Origin: Entomortierella parvispora
Lineage: Eukaryota > Mortierellomycota > Mortierellomycetes > Mortierellales > Mortierellaceae
Reading direction: 5' to 3'
Length of the DNA stretch: 64,000 nt
Assembly (NCBI GenBank): GCA_963573315.1
Contig: OY752144.1
Coordinates: forward strand, 2,856,695 to 2,920,694
Within the stretch, counting starts at the first letter, position 1, and the number at the start of each line of letters is the position of its first letter. The position numbers and the translations under genes are program-made. This document shows positions 36,001 to 47,998 of this stretch, one piece after another. The notes beneath the pieces are model-generated. The model searched no databases and was not told the origin of the DNA. It worked only from the letters and a program-made list of their open reading frames with translations.

Positions 36001-38572
36001 CGATCGGGACCCCTCCAGCAGGGTGCAACCTGCTCTGGTGTTTCTTCCTCGATGACAACTGAAAGCAAGTCCAAGACTTCGGGCTTTATTCGAGCCTTGT
36101 CCAAGTTGCGTTCCAAGACGAGCGATGACATGCTCAAATCCACAAAAATCAACACCCAGGTTGCCAGTACAGCTTCTTCTATCACTACGGCACCACCCAC
36201 AGTCTCCATTGAACCGCCTCGTCTCGAGCTCAACTTCTTGGGGGCTGATCTGGGACAAAGTCATGATCTCATGACGGCGCCCGCATTGATGTCAACTGGA
36301 CGAGGTGGCCCCGAAGCTCTGCAGAGCTGGCGCCAACAAGCCCAGGCATCCTTGCCAGTACCGGGGGATGTTTCGTCGGTGCCTTCGAGTCCTTCTTCTC
36401 GAAAAGAACAGGACCAGACTGTGCCCAAGGGCTTTGTTGGCACACGTCGCGCATCGGCCTCAGTTGGAACAGGTCAGCATCCTGTGACCCCTCCACGACG
36501 ACGACAATTCAAGAAGGGCTCAATGTCACCGACTACAAGCCCTAGACAGATCGGGGCGTCGACCCATCGAAAGAAGAACAATGGTAACTATCTCATTGAA
36601 TAGCCAATGTCTAATTGCTGATCTTGTTTTGTAAACTAGAAGGGGGAGGAGAGCGGGCGGGTGGTGATCTTGCGGGCTGGACGGTGGTCATGATCATTTT
36701 AGTTTCGCCAAGGAACTCGTTTCCTGATCGATCACCTCGATCTCTTTTTCTTTTCCCTTTTTTTCCTTTCTTTTTTCTTTTCTTTCCTCCCTTGCTCCAT
36801 CCTCCCTTCTTCTCTTAGCTTCAGTCGATCATGGTGCAGGAGTGTCATCAGCTCGACAGTCCCTAACCCAAGAAGGAGAAGACGCGGAAGAGTCGACGAT
36901 GGTGATGGAGTTTGATCTCTCGGCCCTTGCTGGCACCTCTGCCTCGTTTTCGACCTCGCCCGTGTCTCCTTCCTCAAGCAAGATCGAAAACAACATCCCC
37001 AAGAAGTCTGCTGCGGTTCAGAACGAATACCGTTTCTCGACCGCAACGCTCCTGAAGGATGGTAAGCTCTACTACCAGCTACAATGGGATCAGTTTTCGG
37101 AACTAGGCTTCAAATCTGATTTATTCACTGATCCGGAGCAGGACCTGTCTGGTACCAATCAACAACGATTGTCCCAGACGGATCCTCGCTTGATGAGAGC
37201 CGTGGGAGGAGCAACCGGAGGGGCAGCAGCGGCGAAGGCGATGACGACGATGATGCCACCGCCGCCGCGAGCACCGCGACACCCACACCATCAAAAGAAC
37301 GGTTCGGATCCGCTGGGACAAAAGAACAATGCTCTAGGTCAAGGACATGCATCGGGACCAAGACAAGGACCCGGACCCAGTCGGGAACAGAGAGAAGCGG
37401 CCATGAAAGCCGCCCAGGCCAGCTTCCTGGCTCTGGCCAAGGATCCCGAAGCCCTGGCCAACCTCAAGGCCAATCAAGCGACCATCATCAGCAAGGGAGT
37501 GTTTGTGCGGGGCTCAAACCAGCCCTTGATCGAGAATGTGCTTCCTCGACCCATTCCGCTGGCCCGCAAAAGCAGCCTCAGGTACCGGAACCAGTCCTCC
37601 ATGTCCTCGGTGTCGGCATCCACCCCGACCTCGACCTACAACTCGAGCGCGGAGAACACGCCCAGGAACAGCCTGCAGTCGATCGCTTACACCACGATGT
37701 CGGCCACGTCTCCCCTGGGGGCCGGCCACTCCGGAGCCGACAGCGTTCTCGGCAGTCTTCAGAGGAGTATGTCCGACAGATCCTCACTCAGCTCCTATGT
37801 GAACGGCGCCAGCATGGGTCCACGACCTGTGATGGGTTCCAACACCCAGTCGACGGAGCAGCGGCTTGGACAAGCTGCTGCTGGTGGTGGTGGACGTGGT
37901 TCTTTGTCGTCGTCATCCTCGCTTCCTCCTCAGCAACGGCATCAATTGACCGATAACAAGTTGTCGATCTCGGCCGTCACCAATTCGACGGCATCGGCGT
38001 CGACCATGACCGCCGGAACCGCTATGACCACTATGACCACGATGACAACGAATTCAACAGTAACAGTGTCCACCAAGCCAACCAAGAAGAGGGGATTGTT
38101 TGGAAAGAAAAACAAGGCGGCCAAGAACTCAAAGGACTCTGCTGTGTCAGGGTTGCCGAGAAGTGTGAATGGTCGAAAGAGAAGACTTTTGCCGGTGGGC
38201 GTGCGTCATCAGGATGTGATGACCAAGACAGAGGAGTCGTTGGATGAGGTCTTCCCATGGATGTGCATTGAGCACATGGCAGGACAAGAGAGTGGATGGG
38301 TCATGTTGGAACCCGTTCAGGATGGCGCAGTTGGGTGGGTCGTCATTGACAAGCTGGAGGAACCAATTGCAGAAAATACTCAACCCGAACCAAATCAGCA
38401 GCAACAGCAACAGCAACAGCAACAACAAGGCGAAGACCAACTGGTTCCTCGCAGCAGCAGGAGTAACAATAGCAACCGCAGCAGCAGCAACGGCTCTGCA
38501 GGACAAGAACTGCTCGAGCTCAAGCTCGGACAGCCTCTCTTTGAGGCTGATAGCGCGATGCTTCTCGCGTAA
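33049..38572 (+). CDS. Large protein with N-terminal RhoGAP-like domain (fungal polarity type)
   Basis: Exons 33049-33406, 33650-33874, 33986-36583 and about 36825-38572 give about 1642 aa. Residues ~95-285 fit the RhoGAP fold. KGILR (Arg128) sits where the arginine finger GIFR is expected. DIHQVAHAMKAAIRYSEETLVTYEDY matches the pattern HxVAxxLKxxLRxLPEPLxxxxxY, and SMNLVSVAKAISLCIM matches the NKMxxxNLAxVFxPxL segment. Such proteins act on Rho/Cdc42 at sites of growth; Msb1/Mug8-like scaffolds are a close alternative. The long middle is disordered and Ser/Pro/Gln-rich. The C-terminal part holds a small conserved-looking module (FPWMCIEHMAGQESGWVML) and a run of 11 Gln. Whether GAP activity remains is unknown. 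The last intron has three in-phase acceptors. Confidence 0.72.
38396..38428 (+). repeat. CAG/CAA repeat encoding 11 glutamines
   Basis: Eleven consecutive Gln codons with CAG and CAA mixed, near the C-terminus of the RhoGAP-like protein. The interruption by CAA makes it less prone to slippage than a pure run. Confidence 0.85.
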
Positions 38573-39023
38573 AAAAAAAAAAAGAGATCAAGGAGCGTCA
38601 TTGTGTCAATCCATCTCTTCACTCACCTTTTCTTCTTCAGTGATGACTCTTTCATGATCTCTTCCCCTCCTTCCCTCCTTCCTCTCATACCCATTTGTTA
38701 TCTCGTTCTCGTTTGCTTATTTCTCTCACATATCTCACTATACCACTTATGTACCATCATCTTGTCAATCATACAAAAAAAATCTCTTTTCTTTGCCTCC
38801 CATCGTCCTCATGACCCAATACCTCTCATTCCATTCCCCCCTCTATCACCTTTCTCTCTACTCTTTGTATGTGCCCAACTTTTCTGTCGTCTTTTACTCT
38901 TCAATCGCCTTGTCCAACATAGCCGCTGGCAATAAAAATCTATAGTTCCTGATTCACATGAAAAAGAGAAGTTGGTGGCGCTGGCAATCACGTGAGAGTT
39001 GACCTCTCTATTTTATTTCATTA
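38573..39023. other. 3' flank of the RhoGAP-like gene
   Basis: The T/C-rich 3' UTR continues to about 38900. A palindromic TCACGTGA E-box at 38988-38995 lies just before the transposon-like element and has no nearby gene start to serve. Nothing else is recognised. Confidence 0.5.
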
Positions 39024-39049
39024 CAGTGCACGACAACAAGTCACAACAA
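39024..39049 (+). repeat. Left terminal inverted repeat
   Basis: Twenty-six bases identical to the reverse complement of 39783-39808, preceded by TA. Identity stops at base 27. Confidence 0.88.
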
Positions 39050-39176
39050 ATTTTTGAGGTGCGGCCAAATTTTGGTCGGGGGATTTTTTTTTTCTGGAAT
39101 AAAAAAATGTGCTCCACATTGAAATGGCAAATGGCTGGTCATCATCATCATCATCATCAAACATCAATCCGAACAA

Positions 39177-39539
39177 ATGCCGCGACCCAATAAGCGAACT
39201 GCGCATCTGAAGAAAGCCCGTGCAATTCAGGCTGATATTCATGCTGCCGTCGCTCTTTCCTCTGCGGATACAGTTAAAACCCATTTAAACGCTCTCAACG
39301 AAGAAGAACCCATATACGTCGAGACGCGCGCACACTGCAACTACACCTTCAAAGGGCTGGAGAAAACGATACCGTTAGCTTTGAATTCTGTTGCCGTCAA
39401 AACGATTCAACATTTCGCAAGGAAGTCCTTCCGATATATGGATGCCTATCGCAAGGGTATGGATGGTGCACTCGCAGATATCCAGGTACGCAAGTACAAG
39501 TCTCATCGTCGAATTCCTTCAAACTGGAGCGACATTTGA
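39177..39539 (+). pseudogene. Truncated transposase-like ORF
   Basis: The ATG-started frame begins MPRPNKRTAHLKKAR and ends after 120 codons. The segment ending in AYRKGMDGALADIQVRKYKSHRRIPS looks like the N-terminal helix-turn-helix region of transposases that are common in Mortierella- and Rhizophagus-type genomes. No DDE catalytic region follows before the stop, and the remaining 270 bp to the right repeat are too short for one. I judge it a broken remnant. The family name beyond DNA transposase is uncertain. Confidence 0.55.
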
Positions 39540-39782
39540 AAACTTCAGAATAAAATATAATATTACCTTTAATAATTTTGTTCCATATTTATAAAGTGAG
39601 GATAACGAAGGCGGCCAAATTCTCGATGGGCAAACATAATAACTCTTGATCCAGGCCATGTAAACGGAAACCCCGGGTATTGCCTGGAAGCTGGCACTCC
39701 GAAACGTTCAAATATACATCGTTTTTTCACTTCCGACAAAAATTGAGGGACAAGTAGCAATTGTCCTCAGGTCAGTTGATTC

Positions 39783-39808
39783 TTGTTGTGACTTGTTGTC
39801 GTGCACTG
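39783..39808 (-). repeat. Right terminal inverted repeat
   Basis: Twenty-six bases, the exact inverse of 39024-39049, followed by TA. Confidence 0.88.
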
Positions 39809-42800
39809 TATTTGTTTTCAACCAGCGACGCCTGGCTCGACGTCTGTGCTTCATTGTTGCTTTGTCAACATCTTGAGGGAAGGAGGGATCTGAAGGGTTG
39901 TGCACGGAACACTGAGAAGACGAGGGATTTTACATTGTCCTTCAGAAAGTTCTGTTCAGAAAAGAGACAAGAAAAAGATGTCCATGAAGCACTCCAAATC
40001 TGGGCGTCGATCGAGTTTCGCAGATAGGAGGGATTTATCTCATTTGCCATTTGGGATCTCCACCAAGGGCGTACAAACCAATTTGTGAAGGAGAATAAAA
40101 TCCCGCAAAATGCTTATGGAGATTTGGGTTTCAAAAAGAAAAAGAGGGAGGGCGGCTGAAAATTCCCTCATTTTTCGGGATCCTTTGTGTTCTGAGCTGC
40201 ACGTCCCCTCTCCCTCTTCCTGCCCCCCAGGATCTGCCCTGCAGTCGTTGCTCGAGTTGAATTGAGCAGCTCTTGTTCTGGTCGGTCGGTGAAAAATGAC
40301 GCGTCTGTTCCTTTTCCACGTTTGTTTGTGCATGTACTATCCCCTGTGTGACAACGCATCTCCTTCATTCCCTATCCCTTGAGAGCAAAAAAAAACACCC
40401 TTAGCCTACCTGTTTGAGGGATTTTTTTTCTTGAACGCACACCTTGCCCCTCTTTGCGCGATTTTCTTGGACTCTGGCCCATGTAAATCAAGAATTTGGC
40501 CACATCCAAAGAACACCGTGAAAGAGAAAACATTGGTGCGGCAGCCAACTCATCCCCTCCTATTCAATCAATTAACAATGGCATACTCTCTTGCTTTTGA
40601 CACTCTTCTGACAGCCGACAAAGAAGAGGGAAAAAAGAATGTGGGGAAATGACGATATCCCTCGGCGGAGCTAAGAAGAGAAAGGGGGGAAAGGGAGAGG
40701 ACCCCAAGAGGGAATTTGCTCGCAAACAAAACAAGGAACCAAAGATCGTCGAACGAGTTTACAACGTGTGGTAAAGGGAAGGCAATGGACTGAAAATTTT
40801 CTTGCAAAAAGAAAACATTCAGCAAAGAGACATGGACCCACAAACATGAAAAAATGAGCGGATCAAAACAAATGGCCGTGTTTGTGGAGTAAATAAAACC
40901 GTGGGTGGATGAAAGAACAGAGAGAGTGCACATGGACAGGAAATAAGGATTCTTTTCTTCTCTCACATTCACTTTTGAACATACCTCCCTGTGGACTTGT
41001 CGTACGATTCTTTTCTTACCTCGACATTAGAATGAGAGAAGTGGAGAGAGAGGTCCGCTTGAGGAAGAAGGGGATGTAATGGTATGGTAGTAAGGATAAC
41101 ATGGGATACGAGATAGTGGACGGATCAGGCGATGGAGAGTGTGAAGTGGTCGGAAGGGTCTAGACACTCAACCAGGTGTTTGTTCGGTGTTCAATTGCTC
41201 AAGTACTCTTCAGTTACGCGCTCAAGTAAAAGGACATTGCTGGTGGAAACGGGGAGGCTTCAGCTGGGATGTTGATGTGTTAACAAGAGATAAATGATTG
41301 GAAAATAAACATTGGCGGGTCAGGACAGCAAGACGAAGAGTGAAGAGTGAAAGGAAGAGGACAGACTTCTTTTCGCCATTCCGGATCCCACTCGCCCTTT
41401 ATATACGCACTCTTGGAGAAAAAAAATGGCTCGAAGTTCCTGTTCACACGAGCTGTGGTGCTAGTGTGCGTGTTTTTTTATTGTTATTTTTTGGGATCAT
41501 GGCGGTCAGGGTCAAGTTACCGGCCTTGCAATGGGCGATCTACTTGTTACATTGGAGATGAGGGGCCACTTCTGGACGCAAGAATGGCCGAGGCGTAGGA
41601 CAACTCCCGGTAAGGTCCGCAGGGAGGACATTAGCGACGAGGTAAGGAGGGATGCTGAAAAAAAGAGGCATTTACATGCTTGTTGAGCACACTGCACAAG
41701 AATTTTTTTTCTTCTTGCATGTCAAAACGCGTTTTTTATCGCTCGCCCACGTTCTCCTTGTGGATATCATGCAATCACCACAACTATTGCAAGTGAAAGC
41801 GGAATGGTGGACTAGATAAAGTCGTAGGTCGCGTCAAGGAATGGAGAACAGGCCAAAGGTCTCGGCTCGGTCTCTCACTGTTTTTTTGTCAATTAATTCC
41901 AAGGCAGCGGGCGGATTGATGATAGCCATGCCGCGTGTTTGTCGCCTCCTTGCTCCCATGTCAGTCCTTCTATTCATTCACTATATAAACATTACGCAAT
42001 AGTGGTGGATCACTTTGGTCCAACCTCTGTTATTGTGAAGGAGGAGGCTGTGGAACTTTGGAATGCAAAACATGGTCCTAATTTTCTCCGAGGCCCACAT
42101 CAGTTGAAGAAAAGAGAACCAGTTCAAATAGTCTATCTGCAAGGAGATACCTTCAACTTGCATGCTCAACGCCCTTTGTCCAACAGCACCACCCACCCTC
42201 GACAGCCCTCAAAGCTCAAGGAAAGAGAGATGGCGCAGAAACTCAAACCTTTTGACTTTTTTTTTTTTTCGTTCCAACTCGTGCTACTTCATGCAATGCA
42301 ATCTTCCTTTGGGCATTGCATTGGAGCACGCGGCTAATATTACACTACCACCACTCACCACGCTGCAGGTGCCTATTGCTGTGCAAGATGGAAACAGGGG
42401 GCTCCAGAGGTGAGACCTGCTTCATCTCGATTGACTTTCCTCGTTAGCCCTCCCAGTTGGCTACTCTAGAGCTTTTACTCTACATCTCCACTCAATGGAC
42501 GTGGCAGTGTCTACGGCGGAGAGATTGGAGAAAAGTATCTCCAGAGAGGGGTCATGGAAGCGACCAGCGCCATTGGTACCATGGGTCCAGGTATTTCGGG
42601 CCATCTTATTGCCAATCCGTCACCATGGGCTGTCATGCAGCTGTCAAATAGATGGACACACCAATTCGTGTGCAGCTTGATCGACGCAGCAAGAGTCAGA
42701 GCAAGAGATGGCGAAAACTAGTCTGATCTAGAGAATGAAGAGTTGGCACCACCTTTCTAATGCCCGTTCCATCTAGAAAGCCTCTTGACTCCGCATCCTC

Positions 42801-44243
42801 CTCATGTCCCTTTGATCCACTCCACGCCTTTCAGTACCGTTTAGATCCTAGCATCTAGAACGTTGCTTAGTCAAGCTCTCCATTTCCTTCTCGCAAATGA
42901 GCTGAACGGAAAAGCAAAAACAATGTTGGACGAAAGAGAAAAGACGCTACCCAAAACAGAAACCAAGGCTGTCCAAACACACCGATCTTTTCCCATGAGC
43001 AACCCATTGGATCGGCCACTTTGATTTCTCGGGTCTCTCACAGGTGATTCGCACCGTAAAGATAGCAATTGGCCTGTTACCGCTTTTGGGGTCAAATGTT
43101 CCATATTGCCTCTTTCAAGACAGGGTGTCAAAAAAATAACGCCTCTGTTGCACGTTGCCAGGGACAATGTAGTGCAACCATGATTGAGGTTCAGGAACAA
43201 CAAGAGCAGGGAGAGAAGTCGTCCACATGGTCTAGATCAACTCGAAAAAGGAGAACAATGAACGGAGCAAGCGAGGAGAAAGAAGGTTACTTTGCCAGCG
43301 TTGAGTATTAGTGAGCAGGAGGTCATGATCAGCAAGCAGCATGGTTGTCCTATGATGGGCAGCGATGGAGATGAGAGTGAGTGAGTGAGTGAGTGGGTGA
43401 GGGTCCGCTATCGTGCTGAGGAAGGCTGGGCAGGTGCGAGGGAAATAAATCGCGCATTCATGAAAAGAGGGAATTCTGACTGGGGAGGGAGACAAACTAA
43501 TTTTTTCTTTTTTTTTTTCCAATCGTGGACTGAGAGTCTAGCGATCTATCTCTCCAGGGCGGAGTGTATCTGAGTGAGTAAGAAAAGGAGGTCAAGGTCA
43601 AACCTCGGAGGGACTGACCGCAGCTGCTGGTGGGTGGTGAGCACAACCCTTTTTTTTTCTTTGCTCTCTGTGTGCCTGAATTTGAATTGTATGAAGGATT
43701 CAATGGAACACCCCGTCGTCGCACAGACAGGGCGAAAATCGCGCACTCGACCACTCTCTGTATTTGCAAACAGAACCAACCACGCCCGCCCTGCCCTGTT
43801 GCACCACTCCAACGCACCGCCTGCACTGTCCATCCCATCCATCCCAGTCAGCCCTTGCTTACTTCGTGCGACCACAGAACAGAAGCGGATGCCTTCTTGG
43901 CCTTCCCTTCTTGTTGCCGCTGAACTCAACTCTACTCGATTCAACTCACCAACTCAACTCGATTCAACTCAAGAACCCAACCCCAGAAACAGATAAATAC
44001 CTGCCCTCCTTCCCTCCATTTTTCTTGCTCCTCACCACTCGTTCGTCAACCAGCAGCAGAAAGCAAAGACTGTTCAACCCTTTCGGTGCACTCTGCTCTT
44101 CGCTTGTTGCTACCACCCGCCACCCCTTTGCGTGTTCTTCCTTCCTTGCGCTACCTCATTCCACATCACTCCACTCCACTTTCTTTCTCTCTCCTCCTCT
44201 CTCTCTCTCTCACATCTTTTATACACACACACTCACTGCAGCC
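39809..44243. other. 4.4-kb region without a recognisable gene, ending in the ATPase leader
   Basis: Only short, unconvincing open frames occur on either strand. The longest plausible one is 132 codons at 41939-42337 (+), without recognisable features. An orphan TATA-like CTTTATATA near 41397 and a GAGT repeat at about 43375-43400 are present. From about 43990 the plus strand becomes C/T-rich, with a (CT)n run near 44197-44212, and ends in the start context GCAGCCATGTC of the ATPase gene. No tRNA or rRNA was seen. Confidence 0.55.
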
Positions 44244-47200
44244 ATGTCAAGCGAAAAAGAACGCAGACAGTCCCTGGCCCTGACCCGCACCCAGACCATG
44301 GAGCGTGCCCATGGCCACGCCGTGCCCATCGAATTCCGCACCTTGTCGATGCACGTTACCGAAACTCACCGATCGATCAAGACCGGCGAGACCCCACACA
44401 CTGGTAAAGGCAAGGAGATCGACGGTGAAGCCGACTTCTTCTCCACCGTCGACTTCCACAAGCTGACCGCTGCCGAGATCAGTCTGCGCTTCAATTCGAA
44501 CGAGACTCTCGGCCTTGCCCAGGCAGAGGCTGCCCGCAGACTCTCCGCCAACGGACCCAACACCTTGGACGTCCGCAAGCCCAACTACTTGAAGAAGATT
44601 TTGCACTACCTCTTTGGAGGCTTTTGCTCTGTTCTCTGGATCGGTGTCATCACCTTCTTTGTCTGCTGGCAACCACCATTGTCCAACCCTCCTAATGTCA
44701 CCAACCTGGCCTTGGCTATTCTTGTTGTACGTCTTTATGATTTTTTTTGTACTGATCGTTCGTCGTCCGTCTATCGCTGATCACTGATCTAACTCTTTTT
44801 CTCTTTGATACAAACAGATCTTTGTCATCTTCTTGCAAGCCTCTTTCTCTGCCTTCCAGGATTTCTCCACTGCCAAGGTCATGTCCTCGATCATGGACAT
44901 GATCCCTGCCGAATGTGTTGTCTGCCGTGATGGTGTCCAGGTGAAGATCCCAGCCTCCCAGTTGGTGGTTGGTGATCGCGTCCACCTCTCGCTCGGAAAC
45001 AAGGTTCCCGCCGACTTGCGTCTTCTCCAGGCCTCGAATGATACCCGCTTTGATCGTGCCGTTCTGACTGGAGAGTCTGAAGCTATTGAGGCCAGCACCA
45101 CCGCTACGGATGACAACTTCTTGGAGTCCAAGAACATTGCTTTCATGGGTACCCATGTTGTCCAAGGATCATGTGTCGGTGTTGTCGTCTTGAAGGGTAA
45201 CGACACCTTGATGGGTCGTATCAACAAGTTGACAGCCGGTCGCAAGGAGAAGAAGACGATCATCCAGGAAGAAATTGACCGCTTCGTCAAGATCATTGTC
45301 TTGCTCACCTGTGTCCTTGCTGGATTCATTCTCATTGTCTGGGCTGCCTGGATTCGTCGTGTCTACCCTGATTTCATGAACACTGCCAGTCTTCTCGTTA
45401 CCTTGATGGGCTGTGTTGTCGCCTTCATCCCCGAGGGTAAGTTTTCTTTTGTCCAGTGGTGATGAGGAACCTTGTCTTCCTTTTTGTTAGAATCAACTGT
45501 AGATGACTAACAGCTTTTGTTTCCCCCCTCCCAACAACATAGGTATGCCCGTCTGTGTCTCCTTGACCCTTCTTATGATTGCTCGTCGCATGCGTGCCGC
45601 CAACATCTTGCCCAAGGCCTTGACCACTGTCGAGACTCTCGGATGCGTGAACGTTATCTGCTCTGACAAGACTGGAACTTTGACCGAAAACAAGATGTTC
45701 ATCACCAACGTCGCCTTCCTTGACCACGAGTCCACCCCTGAAGAGGTCACCCTCAAGTTTGAGAAGGAAACCCGCCCCAACTCCCTTCCTCAACCCAAGG
45801 ATTCCCCTGAGGTCTTGGCTCTTCGCCAGCTCCAGCTCGCCACCCTTCTCTGCAACAACGCCAAGTTTGAAACTGAAACCATTCACTTGCCCGTGGCTGA
45901 GCGTAATGTCCTTGGTGATGCTACCGACTCTGCTCTCTTGCGCTTTGCCTCCCAGACTTCGGACACCTCTCTTCTCTCGACTTGCTTTGACCGTACCATG
46001 GAGATTCCTTTCAACTCTCGCAACAAGTGGATGATGGCTGTCTACCAGGGTTCATCTGCTCAGCCAGAGGTGATCAAGACTCTCTTTGGATCTCAAATGG
46101 GTTGCACCGGCGATGACTTCAACGAGAAGAATGCTCAACTGGTCCTTGTCAAGGGTGCTCCCGATGTCCTTTTGCCTTACTGCACTTCCTTCTTGGCTGG
46201 AGCCAACAACCAGCCTCAAGCCTTGAATGAGGCCTGGATTGCGGAGCTCTCGCGCATCCAGCAGGCCTGGTCCCGTCGCGGCCAGCGCGTTTTGATGCTC
46301 TGCAAGAGCGAGTACAGCCCTTACATTGCCTCCTCTCATGTCGGTGTCTCCTCCGGAAGCTCTGCTCAACAGGAAGAGTTGACCCGCCAGGGTCTTCAGA
46401 GCTTGTGCATCCTCGGATTGGTCGGTATCATGGATCCTCCTCGTCCCGAAATCAAGGACACCATCGCCGAATGCCGTCGTGCTGGTGCCCGCTTCTTCAT
46501 GGTCACTGGTGATTTTGGATTGACTGCCGCTGCCATTGCCAGACAGATTGGACTCTTCTCGACTGAACGCGAACCTGACACTTATGAGGACATTATGGAC
46601 CCATCCCGCAGGGGCAAAGAGATCGGAGCGGATGGTTCTTCCGACTTGGGTGAATACGAAGTTGGACGCCCTCAGTACCATGAGGGTACTTCTTTGGTCT
46701 TGACTGGTACCGATCTGACCCGCATGTCGCCTGGCGAGTGGGATATTGTCTGCGCCTACGAGGAAATTGTCTTTGCCCGTACCTCCCCTGAACAAAAGCT
46801 CAAGATTGTGTCAGAGTTCCAGCAGCGCGATGGTGTTGTTGCCGTTACTGGTGATGGTGTCAACGATGCTCCCGCTCTCAAGGCCGCCGATGTCGGTGTC
46901 GCTGTCGTTTCTGGTTCCGATGTGGCCATTGAGGCCGCTGATTTGATTCTCCTCGGTGGATTTGACTCTATCCCTCAGGCCATGCGCTTGGGACGTCTTG
47001 TGTTCCAGAACTTGCAAAAGGTCATTGGATACTTGTTGCCTGCCGGTTCCTGGTCCGAGATCTGGCCCGTTTTGATCAACACGTTCTTGGGTACCCCTTT
47101 GCCCTTGTCGAGTTTCCTCATGATCATCATTTGCTGCTTTACAGATGCGTTCTGCTGCACGACCTTGGTTATGGAAACGGAGGAGTACGATCTTCTCTCT

Positions 47201-47770
47201 TTGCCTCCCCGTAACGCCAAGAAGGACCATTTGATTACCGGCCGCATCTACCTCCAGTCATACGTGTTCATCGGAAGTGTTATGACTTTCTTCAGTAATA
47301 TGTTCTTCTTCCTCTACTTGAAGGAGGCCACCAACCTGGGCTTCTCGGATCTCGTCCTCACTTTTGGCAACATTGACTGGACCAAGCTGCACCCTTGGGT
47401 CACCGAGACCGAGTTCAATACCACCTACACCTACAGGGGTCAGTGCGTTGTCTTTGTCTCCCTGATGATCATGCAACTGGGCAACTTGCTCTCGATCCGC
47501 AACCGTCGCATGTCCATTCTCCAGGCCGACCCAATTCGCCCCGCTCGCCGCAACCTTTGGCTCTTTGCCGGAATGATCATGTCGATCGGCATTGCCATCT
47601 TTGTCGTCGAGCTGCCCTGGATCCAGACTGTCATGTTGACCGGCAGCATCCCCATCAAGCACTGGCTCTACCCTATCCCTTGCGCTGTCTGCGTCTTGCT
47701 TATGGATGAGATCCGTAAGGCTGGAGTCCGCGCTTTCCCCAAGAGTATCCTTGCCCGCCTGGCTTGGTAA
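44244..47770 (+). CDS. P-type cation ATPase, type IIC (Na,K-ATPase alpha-like)
   Basis: Exons 44244-44726, 44818-45436 and 45543-47770 give 1109 aa. Family motifs are complete: TGES at 245-248 (actuator), PEG at 366-368 in membrane helix 4, phosphorylated Asp409 in [17 protein letters not shown] (nucleotide domain), and [15 protein letters not shown] near residue 803. The start of the core ([16 protein letters not shown]) and the C-terminal half ([17 protein letters not shown], then RNRRMSILQ) align with animal Na,K-/H,K-ATPases rather than with PMA1 proton pumps or ENA sodium pumps. It probably moves Na+ or K+ across the plasma membrane. Several membrane residues that bind K+ in the animal pump differ (see findings), so ion specificity is open. 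Codons strongly favour C or G at the third position, which suggests high expression. No beta subunit is visible nearby. Confidence 0.9.
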
Positions 47771-47953
47771 AAAAAAAAATCACCCTCCCCCCCCACAACA
47801 TACCCCGTCTGTTCAAGTTATACTATTATCCCCTTACCCCATGAATGTTTATCTACCCCCCCTTTGCGATCTCTTTCTCTTTGCATCTATCTGCTACAAT
47901 TGTACCATCACCCTCTTCCACTTGACATGATATGATCAAAACCTTTTAAAAGA

Positions 47954-47959
47954 AATAAA
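47954..47959 (+). terminator. Polyadenylation signal of the ATPase gene
   Basis: AATAAA about 185 bases after the stop codon, in a stretch that is repeated in decayed form at 48626-48670. Confidence 0.5.
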
Positions 47960-47998
47960 AAAATATTTTGGCAACAAAGAAGACACAGAAGCTACTGA

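Larger units (their letters stand above)
39024..39808 (+). mobile_element. Degenerate Tc1/mariner-like DNA element, 785 bp
   Basis: The element is bounded by 26-bp perfect terminal inverted repeats beginning CAGTGCACGACAACAAGTC, and both outer flanks carry TA, the target duplication of Tc1/mariner-type transposons. It contains a 120-codon frame resembling the N-terminus of a transposase (39177-39539) and a (CAT)n run at 39140-39158. At 785 bp it is too short for an intact element of this class, which is 1.2 kb or more, so it is an internally deleted, non-autonomous copy. The perfect inverted repeats suggest recent movement or continued recognition by a transposase encoded elsewhere. Confidence 0.82.

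Noticed and set aside
42335-42343. TAATATTAC, the nonanucleotide of circular ssDNA virus origins
   Set aside because: It has no flanking inverted repeat and no Rep-like frame; one such 9-mer is expected by chance in about every second window of this size.
46052-46795. 247-codon minus frame opposite the ATPase
   Set aside because: Antisense shadow in a gene with strong codon bias; no start context or family.
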